From contig JBDHZU010000128.1 of assembly GCA_039812085.1 (NCBI GenBank), positions 1-5,665 on the forward strand: a stretch of 5,665 bases of DNA, written 5' to 3'. The stretch is from JBDHZU01 sp039812085 (GTDB taxonomy: Bacteria; Actinomycetota; Actinomycetes; S36-B12; UBA10799). This document shows positions 1 to 5,665 of this stretch, piece by piece; positions within the stretch are counted from its first letter, which is position 1; each line of letters begins with the position of its first letter. Below the pieces are notes generated by a model that was given only the letters and a program-made list of their open reading frames with translations, was not told the DNA's origin and made no database searches. Both the position numbers and the translations under genes were made by a program.

Positions 1-1653
1 GGTAAACGTGGCCTTGGACTTCTTGGCCGTGGTGGTCTTGGCAGTTCCCAGCGTGCCGCCGGAAATTGTCTTCCACTTTCCGCTCCGAGGCACCTTCGAT
101 GTGGGGACAGCGGTACCGGTCAGAGCGCGCGAAGCAGTGGTGGCGCGACCCGCACATCCCAGGGCGGAGACGGTGTGGGTCGTCTTGCCCGACAAACGCA
201 CAGTGGTGGTGATAGTGCGAGTTCCCCAGTAGGGCGTCAATGACTTGCCATCCATCCGCAGTGAACTCAACGATGTGCAACCGATTGCCCTGTTGGCATC
301 GTTGAGACCCAGGCTGAAGCGGGCAGGGATCGACCATTTGCCGTTCACTCGAGCCAGGGAACTTCCAGTCACCGCCGACAGGGTGGACATTGACACCGTG
401 GGGGCGGGCAACGAGTTGCCGGTGCGATCAACTCGAACCTTGGCCACGCCATCAGCACTCAGCACGGTGATGCGAGTGCCGTCGAACAGATTGATCGAAG
501 TCCCTGGCGTCATTCCGACTTCTGGGTACCAGTCAGTAAGCGAACCGTGTGCACCTGTGACGACGTATTGATCGCTGCCTGTCGACGTGCCGTAACCGTC
601 GATGGTCGTACCAGTCGGATTGATAATCCGAAGTTGGACTCCTCCGCCTGGGGCATAGGTGCCACCAGTATGGGAATCAAAAGCAGCTTCCACTCCAGCG
701 GCCGGGCGGTATTCCAACGAGTAGCGGACCACACCCGCTACCTCGATCTCGGCAAGTCGAACTCCGGACGCCAGTCCATATAACGGCACCAAGGTCACGT
801 CACGACCAGCGCTTACCCGGGTCTTCTCGTTTCCGGCGAGAACACCAAGTTGATCGAGTTGTTCGGCAGCCAAACGTCCAAGGTCATTGTGACTGGCATA
901 CCCAGCGAAGCCCATGAAGGACGTCGGATCGTTGTACTCCAATCCCGAACAAGGCCAGGTCAAAGTACGAAGACTTCCGAAGCTTCCCGACCCGCTGCAG
1001 GAGGCCGAGTTGGCGTGGGACAAACCAAAGTTATGCCCGGTCTCATGCGCAACGAGATCGAACAGGGTTGGCGTCCACCAACCGTTGATGTGTTGGGTGC
1101 CAGAACCCATCCATGCCTGCCCGTCAAAACCACATTCTGGATTTTGGGCGGCAGTTACTCCGATGACGATGACTCCCGCACGACCCGATCGAGGAAGCAC
1201 TGGGGAACCATCACCAAAAGCGTTCTCCACCGTGTTGGTGAAGTGATCTTCTATGTCATCTGGGCCGCAGATCTGTTCACTGGCAGTGCCTGCCACAAAC
1301 CCGCGATAGTCCAGTCGATAGCGCCCACGTGTGACGTCGTTGTAGTAGTCATCAATCAGCCCGATCATTTCGCTGGAATTGTCGGCCGTCGCAGGACTGT
1401 CTCCGCTGGGTGTATGCACCCCAAGCACGATCACGTCGTAAGTCCCAGCCGATTCAGTAGCGGAACCTGGCCAAGGGTTGGTGTTGTTCCGTGGACGAGG
1501 CCGGACTGGAGGCTGCAGTGCATCGTCGGTGGTCACGGCTGGACGCGCCCGCGACGGATCAACCTGGTGCGCAGCCGCGGGGATCGTGACCATGCCAGTC
1601 AGCACGACCGCACCAGCGGCAGCAGCGACCACGCATCGACGCACCTGATTCAC
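1..1653 (-). CDS. Secreted metzincin zinc metalloprotease (M11/gametolysin-like), 3' end beyond window
   Basis: Partial: 551 codons read without a stop from a GTG at 1653 to the left edge. Residues 1-28 look like a Sec signal peptide (RR near the start, hydrophobic AAAAGAVVLTG, AAA before H29), so the product should be exported. A short Pro/Arg-rich stretch (about 32-66) precedes the catalytic domain, which begins near TYDVIVLGVHT (71-81). The zinc site HETGHNFGLSH is at residues 203-213 (bases 1015-1047): His203, His207 and His213 as ligands and Glu204 as catalytic base, the metzincin HEXXHXXGXXH pattern. A Met-turn candidate is Met247 in PTSFMG. C129/C174 and C219/C235 could form disulfides. 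A beta-rich region with SLEYRPAAG (312-320) extends to about 410, then a region with C459/C500, then a Lys/Thr-rich segment running off the edge. HEXXHN favours peptidase M11; another metzincin family is possible. Substrate is unknown. GTG at 1644 is an alternative start; neither has a clear Shine-Dalgarno. Confidence 0.88.
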   Translation of the reverse strand, partial: MNQVRRCVVAAAAGAVVLTGMVTIPAAAHQVDPSRARPAVTTDDALQPPVRPRPRNNTNPWPGSATESAGTYDVIVLGVHTPSGDSPATADNSSEMIGLIDDYYNDVTRGRYRLDYRGFVAGTASEQICGPDDIEDHFTNTVENAFGDGSPVLPRSGRAGVIVIGVTAAQNPECGFDGQAWMGSGTQHINGWWTPTLFDLVAHETGHNFGLSHANSASCSGSGSFGSLRTLTWPCSGLEYNDPTSFMGFAGYASHNDLGRLAAEQLDQLGVLAGNEKTRVSAGRDVTLVPLYGLASGVRLAEIEVAGVVRYSLEYRPAAGVEAAFDSHTGGTYAPGGGVQLRIINPTGTTIDGYGTSTGSDQYVVTGAHGSLTDWYPEVGMTPGTSINLFDGTRITVLSADGVAKVRVDRTGNSLPAPTVSMSTLSAVTGSSLARVNGKWSIPARFSLGLNDANRAIGCTSLSSLRMDGKSLTPYWGTRTITTTVRLSGKTTHTVSALGCAGRATTASRALTGTAVPTSKVPRSGKWKTISGGTLGTAKTTTAKKSKATFT

Positions 1654-1719
1654 TCTGCGAGCGTTTCACTGCCACACGTCACACGCACCTCAGAGCAGCA
1701 ACGGTCACCCGATCAGCAT
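1654..1719 (-). other. Spacer between typA and metalloprotease
   Basis: These 66 bases separate the TAG stop of typA from the likely GTG start of the protease. I see no GC-rich stem followed by a T-run on the minus strand, and no convincing -35/-10 pair. The in-frame stop TGA at 1666-1668 limits how far upstream the protease can start. The gap is longer than the others in this gene run, so the protease may be either the last gene of the transcript or driven by an unrecognised promoter here. Confidence 0.4.
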
Positions 1720-3591
1720 CTACCGGTTACGGGACCGCGACTTCGCTCGATCATTCGCATCCAACGCAACCTTGCGGATACGAACAGCATTGGGAACAAC
1801 CTCAACGCATTCATCGTCGCGGCAGAACTCCAACGACTGTTCCAGGCTGAGTAGCTTCGGTGGCGCGATGCTCTCGAAGTTGTCCGAAGTCGCGGAACGA
1901 ATGTTGGTCTGCTTCTTTTCTCGGACGATGTTGATGTCCATGTCGTCAGCACGTGAGTTCTCGCCGACGACCATGCCTTCGTAGACCTCGGTTCCCGGCG
2001 GAACAAACAAGGTGCCGCGTTCCTGAATCGAGAGGCTGGCATAAGCGGTGACTTGACCAGAGCGGTCCGCGACTAATGAACCAGACTGACGGGTACGCAG
2101 TTCGCCGACCCAGGGTTCGTAACCCTCAAATAGTTGGTGGGCCATGCCAGTGCCACGGGTATCAGTGAGGAACTGGGTGCGGAACCCGATCAAGCCACGG
2201 GCCGGGACGAGGTATTCCATACGCACCCAGCCGGTGCCGTGGTTGACCATCTGTTCCAGTCGCGCTTTGCGGGTGCCGAGCATGGATGTGACAGCTCCGA
2301 CGTATTCCTCGGGAACATCAACGGTGAGCCGTTCTGTTGGCTCCATCTTCTTTCCGTCAACTTCGCGGGTGACGACTTGTGGCTTGCCAACAGTGAGTTC
2401 GAACCCTTCCCGACGCATGGTCTCCACCAGCACAGCAAGCTGCAATTCACCTCGGCCTTGAACCTCCCAGGTATCGGGACGATCCGTATTCGATACCCGC
2501 AGCGACACGTTGCCGATGAGTTCGGAATCCAAACGACCCTTCACTTGGCGAGCCGTGAGCTTGGTGCCGGACTTGCCCGCCAGTGGTGAGGTGTTGATAC
2601 CGATCGTCATCGAGATGCTGGGCTCGTCCACGGTGATGACGGGCAGCGGACGTGGATCGTCCGGATCAGCCAATGTCTCACCAATAGTGATCTGGTCAAT
2701 ACCTGCGACCGCAACGATGTCGCCGGGGCCAGCTTCCTCAGCAGGCTCACGGTCCAAGTTCTTGGTGACGAGCAGTTCGGCAATCTTGGCGCGTTCAATC
2801 GTTCCGTCTGCCCGGCACCAGGCAACGTTCGCTCCCTTGCGCAAGGTCCCGGAATGAATGCGCAAGAGCGCCAATCGGCCCAAGTAAGGCGAAGCGTCGA
2901 GGTTGGTGACGTGGGCACGCAACGGTTCGTCTGGATCAAACTCGGGTGCCGGGATGGTGTCCAGGATGGTTTGGAACAGTGGCTGCAGGTCAGGGCTGTC
3001 TGGGACAGCTCCGTTGTCTGGGCGTTCCATCGCCGCCGCACCGTTCTTGGCAGAGGCATAAACGATGGGGAACTCGATCTGGTCTTCGTCCGCGTCGAGG
3101 TCGAAGAACAGTTCGTAGGTCTCGTCGATCACTTCCGGGATGCGCGAGTCGGGTCGGTCTGTCTTATTGATAACGAGGATGACCGGCAGCTTCTTGGCTA
3201 ACGCCTTGCGCAGCACGAAGCGGGTCTGCGGCAGTGGACCTTCGCTCGCATCGACCAGCAGCAAGACACCGTCGACCATCTCTAGACCGCGTTCCACCTC
3301 ACCGCCGAAGTCGGCGTGACCGGGAGTGTCAATGACGTTGATCGTCACGCCACCGTCCGGAGCGCCTTGCCCTTCATAACGGACTGCCGTGTTCTTGGCG
3401 AGGATCGTGATGCCCTTTTCCCGCTCAAGATCACCCGAGTCCATGACGCGGTCTTCGAGTTCCTGGTGTGCGGCAAATGCGCCGGTTTGACGCAGCATTG
3501 CGTCCACCAGAGTCGTCTTGCCGTGGTCAACGTGGGCAACGATCGCGATATTGCGCAGGTCGGAACGCTGCGAAAGAGCTGGGGAAGTCAC
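1720..3591 (-). CDS. typA: Ribosome-associated translational GTPase TypA/BipA
   Basis: A complete 623-residue protein, within the usual length of about 600-640 for TypA/BipA. The family binds the 70S ribosome as a GTPase and is known for roles in 50S assembly and in stress and cold adaptation; it acts in the cytoplasm. All G motifs are visible: P-loop AHVDHGKTT (19-27), switch I EREKGITI (56-63), DTPGH (88-92), NKTD (142-145) and SAK (180-182). The beta-barrel domain II follows, then EF-G-like domains III and V (GRGELQL is in the former). The family-specific C-terminal domain has [10 protein letters not shown] (465-474) and [16 protein letters not shown] (548-563), which separate it from LepA and EF-G. 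The tail ends in a basic stretch (AKSRSRNR). The start is GTG at 3591, with GGAAG nine bases upstream; this start places the P-loop at the normal distance. It lies 21 bases after the ABC ATPase stop, so it is probably co-transcribed. The stop is TAG. Confidence 0.97.
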   Translation of the reverse strand: MTSPALSQRSDLRNIAIVAHVDHGKTTLVDAMLRQTGAFAAHQELEDRVMDSGDLEREKGITILAKNTAVRYEGQGAPDGGVTINVIDTPGHADFGGEVERGLEMVDGVLLLVDASEGPLPQTRFVLRKALAKKLPVILVINKTDRPDSRIPEVIDETYELFFDLDADEDQIEFPIVYASAKNGAAAMERPDNGAVPDSPDLQPLFQTILDTIPAPEFDPDEPLRAHVTNLDASPYLGRLALLRIHSGTLRKGANVAWCRADGTIERAKIAELLVTKNLDREPAEEAGPGDIVAVAGIDQITIGETLADPDDPRPLPVITVDEPSISMTIGINTSPLAGKSGTKLTARQVKGRLDSELIGNVSLRVSNTDRPDTWEVQGRGELQLAVLVETMRREGFELTVGKPQVVTREVDGKKMEPTERLTVDVPEEYVGAVTSMLGTRKARLEQMVNHGTGWVRMEYLVPARGLIGFRTQFLTDTRGTGMAHQLFEGYEPWVGELRTRQSGSLVADRSGQVTAYASLSIQERGTLFVPPGTEVYEGMVVGENSRADDMDINIVREKKQTNIRSATSDNFESIAPPKLLSLEQSLEFCRDDECVEVVPNAVRIRKVALDANDRAKSRSRNR

Positions 3592-3600
3592 TGACTGATT

Positions 3601-3605
3601 CTTCC
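3601..3605 (-). promoter_or_regulatory. Ribosome binding site of typA
   Basis: On the minus strand the bases read GGAAG, followed by nine bases and then the GTG at 3591. This moderate Shine-Dalgarno supports a GTG start. It sits inside the 21-base gap after the stop codon of the upstream ABC ATPase gene. Confidence 0.6.
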
Positions 3606-3612
3606 ATCCGCC

Positions 3613-4398
3613 CTATTGCCGCGTCGCGGTGCGTACAGACCAACGCCCATCGTGGGTATCGACGGTCAGATTCAACCCGAACGTTTCCGACAGCGATTCC
3701 GATGTCAGCACGGCCTGAATCGGACCAGCCGCCACCACCTGACCCGCTCGCATCAGCATTGCGTGAGTCGTTGATGACGGCAGTTCTTCTAAGTGGTGAC
3801 TGACATGAACGGTCGCCAGCTCAGGCTGCTGTTCAGCAAGACGGTCCAGCGTGGTGAGCAACAACTCGCGTGATCCAAGGTCCAACCCGGCAGCCGGTTC
3901 ATCAAGCAGCAACAACTCTGGCTGAGCCAACAACGCCCGAGCGATCAGCGACCGGCCACGTTCTCCTTGACTTGCCACATCGAAGTAGGTGTCTGCCCGA
4001 TCAACAAGGCCAACGAAGTCCAGCTCATTTCTCGCTGCTTCCAGTAGCTCGCGATCGGGAGCCCAGCGCATCGGATATGCCGTGGTTCCCGTTGAACCAG
4101 TGACCACAACCTGCAGCAACGTCAACCGACTGACGAGTTCATGTCGTGGCTGCACATGACCAATACGTCGCTTGAGATCGGGGACATAGGTACGACCAAG
4201 CCGTTCGTTCAGCAAAGAAGCAGTGCCGGTCGTCGGGAACCACAGCGCGCCACAGATCCCTAAGAGCGTGGACTTCCCGCAGCCGTTTGGACCCAGTACT
4301 GCCCACCGTTGACCAGCGTCGACATTCCATGACAACGGGCCGAGAATCCTGCGCTCACCCCGCACAACGGCGATATCAGTCAGTTCAATCGCAGCCAC
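3613..4398 (-). CDS. Stand-alone ABC ATPase, YlmA/ModF-like (COG1119 type)
   Basis: A 261-residue cytoplasmic ATP-binding protein with no membrane segments. Numbered from the GTG at 4398: Walker A GPNGCGKST (36-44), Q-loop Gln83, signature region ASQGE (142-146) in place of LSGGQ, Walker B LLLLDE (162-167), D-loop AGLD (170-173) and switch His201 in VSHHLEEL. The overall pattern, including the VSHHLEE motif and the C-terminal stretch GQVVAAGPIQAVLTSESLS followed by a GRW-containing end, resembles actinobacterial COG1119 proteins, usually named after YlmA or ModF. Their substrate is not well established, and no permease or binding protein lies beside this gene. The frame is open upstream to an ATG at 4524, but those 42 extra residues lie over the end of the SPFH gene and look non-homologous, so I chose the GTG at 4398, just before the conserved AAIELTDIAVV. 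No clear Shine-Dalgarno precedes it. The stop is TAG, 21 bases before typA. Confidence 0.88.
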   Translation of the reverse strand: MAAIELTDIAVVRGERRILGPLSWNVDAGQRWAVLGPNGCGKSTLLGICGALWFPTTGTASLLNERLGRTYVPDLKRRIGHVQPRHELVSRLTLLQVVVTGSTGTTAYPMRWAPDRELLEAARNELDFVGLVDRADTYFDVASQGERGRSLIARALLAQPELLLLDEPAAGLDLGSRELLLTTLDRLAEQQPELATVHVSHHLEELPSSTTHAMLMRAGQVVAAGPIQAVLTSESLSETFGLNLTVDTHDGRWSVRTATRQ

Positions 4399-4445
4399 AA
4401 GAACATCGTGCCCGTACTGAGTAGTCCATGCGAATGGTGGCTTGG

Positions 4446-5330
4446 CTACTTGGAATCGGCTACAGCAGAGGCAGCGTGGCCCACTCCCCGAGCAAAGTCG
4501 GATAGTTCGGTCGGCATGATCCAAACTTTGCTGGCCGCGCCATTGGCGATTGCCGGCTGGTTCTCTAGCTGCTTGTAGCGCAGCACGGTGTCATCGACGT
4601 TGGAGTCGAGGATGGCGGTGGTGACGTTTTGAATCGCCTCAGCATCACCTTGCGCACGCAAGATCGCGGCCTGCTTGGCGCCTTCCGCACGAAGAATCGC
4701 GGACTGCTTTTCTCCCTCAGCCACCTCAATCGCGGACTGCCGAGTTCCCTCTGCCGTCAGGACCATCGCACGACGTTCACGCTCAGCACGCATCTGGGCT
4801 TCCATTGCCTGCTGGATGTTCTCCGGCGGATTGATCGAACGTAGTTCAACTCGAGCCACGCGAACTCCCCAACTACCGGTGGTCTCATCAAGCGCGGTGC
4901 GCAGTTGCCCGTTAATTGAGTCGCGACTGGTGAGCGCCGTCTCCAAATCCATCGAACCAATAATGTTTCGAAGCGTGGTGGTAGACAGCTGCTCAATCGC
5001 GATCAGGAAGTTTTGAATCGTGTAGGTCGCCAGCTTGGCGTCGGTGATTTGGTAGTAGACGACGCTGTCGATGGAGACGACCAGGTTGTCTTTGGTAATC
5101 ACCGATTGCGGCTGAAACACCACGGTTTGTTCGCGCATATCCAGCGTGTATCGAACAGAGTCAACAAACGGAATGATGATGTGCAGGCCGGGACCGAGCG
5201 TGGTGTGGAACTTTCCGAGACGTTCCACGATGCATTCGCTGGCCTGTCGCACGAGGACGACAGCTTTGAATACGGCCACGAAAACAATGGCGATGACGAT
5301 GCCAGCGGCAATGAGCAATGCAGTAGCCAT
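4446..5330 (-). CDS. SPFH/band-7 (stomatin/QmcA-like) membrane protein
   Basis: A complete 294-residue protein. Residues 4-25 form one N-terminal hydrophobic anchor. The SPFH/band-7 domain follows (about 26-195), with family landmarks ERLGKF (36-41), LGPGLHIIIPFVD (45-57) and a conserved RSINPPENIQQAMEAQMRAERERRA-type stretch at 164-188. A coiled-coil region (about 175-236) contains four 11-residue repeats. The hydrophobic C-terminal end contains VWIMPTELSDFARG (269-282). SPFH proteins oligomerise into large ring or cage assemblies on the membrane and are linked to membrane microdomains, protease regulation and stress; E. coli QmcA is the closest well-known relative. The ATG start at 5330 has a strong Shine-Dalgarno. 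The gene lies 12 bases downstream of an NfeD-like gene, the classical SPFH/NfeD pair (as in E. coli ybbJ-qmcA). Its stop is TAG. Membership of the QmcA/stomatin branch, rather than the HflK/C or flotillin branch, is judged from length and the INPP motif. Confidence 0.93.
   Translation of the reverse strand: MATALLIAAGIVIAIVFVAVFKAVVLVRQASECIVERLGKFHTTLGPGLHIIIPFVDSVRYTLDMREQTVVFQPQSVITKDNLVVSIDSVVYYQITDAKLATYTIQNFLIAIEQLSTTTLRNIIGSMDLETALTSRDSINGQLRTALDETTGSWGVRVARVELRSINPPENIQQAMEAQMRAERERRAMVLTAEGTRQSAIEVAEGEKQSAILRAEGAKQAAILRAQGDAEAIQNVTTAILDSNVDDTVLRYKQLENQPAIANGAASKVWIMPTELSDFARGVGHAASAVADSK
4623..4754 (-). repeat. Four tandem 11-residue (33-base) repeats in the SPFH coiled coil
   Basis: Residues 193-236 of the SPFH protein read as four successive 11-mers: AEGTRQSAIEV, AEGEKQSAILR, AEGAKQAAILR, AQGDAEAIQNV. 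The consensus is A-E/Q-G-x-x-Q-x-A-I-L-x. The second and third units differ at only two positions. An 11-residue period suits a right-handed or nearly straight coiled coil. Related AEG..QAAI repeats are common in QmcA/stomatin-like proteins, so this is probably part of the family scaffold rather than a recent expansion. Confidence 0.85.
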
Positions 5331-5336
5331 GAATAA

Positions 5337-5342
5337 CTCCTT
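5337..5342 (-). promoter_or_regulatory. Strong Shine-Dalgarno of the SPFH gene
   Basis: The minus strand reads TAG-AAGGAG-TTATTC-ATG: the NfeD stop codon abuts a perfect AAGGAG, six bases before the SPFH start. This fixes the SPFH start at 5330 and is the strongest ribosome binding site in the window, suggesting high translation or reinitiation after NfeD. Confidence 0.9.
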
Positions 5343-5665
5343 CTATTCGGGACGGACGTGCAGGATCGCGTTGGATCGGCTCACCACGACGACGACGCTT
5401 CCAGCAACAATCGGCGCGGTGGAACGCGCGGACCATTGCTGGCCATCGACGGGGACGATCCCTTCGGTGTCAGTGATGTCCGTGTCAGCGCGAGCCGACT
5501 TTCCCGGCAGGGTGTCCACACCTGCATCGAGCGCTTCACCACCGGCATGTAGTCGCGCAAGTAGTCGGGGACGAATGAACAGGAAGCCCAGGCAGGTAAC
5601 GGCGACGGTGGCGATCACTGTCCATAACAACGAACCGGTGGTTCCTGCCACGATCAGCCCGGCGG
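5343..5665 (-). CDS. NfeD-like membrane protein, 5' end beyond window
   Basis: Partial: the frame stays open to the right edge, leaving 106 complete codons of the C-terminal part. A hydrophobic helix (SLLWTVIATVAVTCLGFLFIRPRLL) is followed by a loop and then a small beta-rich domain with GKSARADTDITDTEGIVPVD and GQQWSARS, ending in ILHVRPE. This matches the last transmembrane helix and OB-fold domain of short NfeD proteins (COG1585, YbbJ-like). These proteins accompany SPFH proteins in the membrane and are thought to help assemble or regulate them. Short NfeDs are usually about 140-150 residues, so roughly 40 N-terminal residues with one or two more helices should lie outside. A GTG at 5651 could be read as a start, but it would remove the usual first helices, and the frame continues upstream (AGLI), so I treat the gene as truncated by the window. 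The stop is TAG, 12 bases before the SPFH start. Confidence 0.85.
   Translation of the reverse strand, partial: AGLIVAGTTGSLLWTVIATVAVTCLGFLFIRPRLLARLHAGGEALDAGVDTLPGKSARADTDITDTEGIVPVDGQQWSARSTAPIVAGSVVVVVSRSNAILHVRPE

Larger units (their letters stand above)
1720..5665 (-). other. Probable operon: nfeD-like, SPFH, ABC ATPase, typA
   Basis: Four same-strand genes are separated by only 12, 47 and 21 bases, with no terminator-like hairpin and T-run and no clear promoter in the gaps. The promoter should lie beyond the right edge. NfeD and SPFH belong together functionally; the attachment of the ABC ATPase and TypA is positional only. Co-transcription is inferred from spacing. Confidence 0.65.

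Noticed and set aside
510..734. A 74-residue minus-strand open frame in the left part of the window.
   Set aside because: It is in another frame within the long protease reading frame, which has far better evidence (zinc motif, signal peptide, 551 uninterrupted codons).
1654..1719. Possible terminator after typA.
   Set aside because: The GTGTGACGTGTG-like stretch is a direct rather than inverted repeat, with no GC-rich stem and no T-run.
850..1854. A 334-residue plus-strand open frame spanning the protease 5' half and the typA 3' end.
   Set aside because: It lies antisense across two well-supported genes and their spacer, has odd composition (rich in R, S, H, T), no recognisable domain and no convincing ribosome binding site. 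It is best explained as a shadow frame.
2134..2589. A 151-residue plus-strand open frame inside typA.
   Set aside because: It is fully antisense to the conserved EF-G-like region of typA and shows no protein family features.
4399..4524. Longer N-terminus for the ABC ATPase starting at the ATG at 4524.
   Set aside because: The extra 42 residues (Cys/Arg-rich, no ABC homology) overlap the 3' end of the SPFH gene. The family N-terminus begins right after the GTG at 4398.
5343..5651. The NfeD-like gene as a complete 102-residue protein from the GTG at 5651.
   Set aside because: The frame remains open to the window edge with hydrophobic-compatible residues, and short NfeD proteins normally have earlier membrane helices, so truncation by the window is more likely.

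Overview
The window reads as a piece of an actinobacterial (Actinomycetota) chromosome. This is an inference from moderately high GC (roughly 55-60 % by eye), frequent GTG starts, an actinobacterial-looking TypA C-terminus, and an ABC ATPase resembling the COG1119 proteins common in that phylum. I cannot place it more precisely. All supported genes lie on the minus strand, and the window is almost fully coding, with no gene-free stretch over 300 bases.

Reading in transcription order from the right edge: (1) the 3' part of an NfeD-like membrane protein (5343 to beyond 5665); (2) a complete SPFH/band-7 (stomatin/QmcA-like) membrane-anchored protein (4446-5330), 12 bases downstream with a strong Shine-Dalgarno; (3) a soluble stand-alone ABC ATPase of the YlmA/ModF-like type (3613-4398); (4) the ribosome-associated GTPase TypA/BipA (1720-3591); (5) a secreted metzincin zinc metalloprotease with an HEXXHXXGXXH site (from about 1653 running off the left edge). 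The protease has no stop inside the window, so a listing that requires closed ORFs would miss it.

The first four genes are separated by 12, 47 and 21 bases and probably form one transcript. The protease follows after about 66 bases with no recognisable terminator, so it may be read through or have its own promoter. NfeD and SPFH are a well-known membrane-microdomain pair. TypA acts in 50S assembly and stress adaptation. The ABC ATPase has no permease beside it. A link among all of them (envelope and stress housekeeping) is only suggested by position.

I found no RNA genes, mobile elements, CRISPR arrays or plus-strand genes, and no clear sign of a wholly new system. The least ordinary element is the truncated, multidomain secreted metalloprotease.
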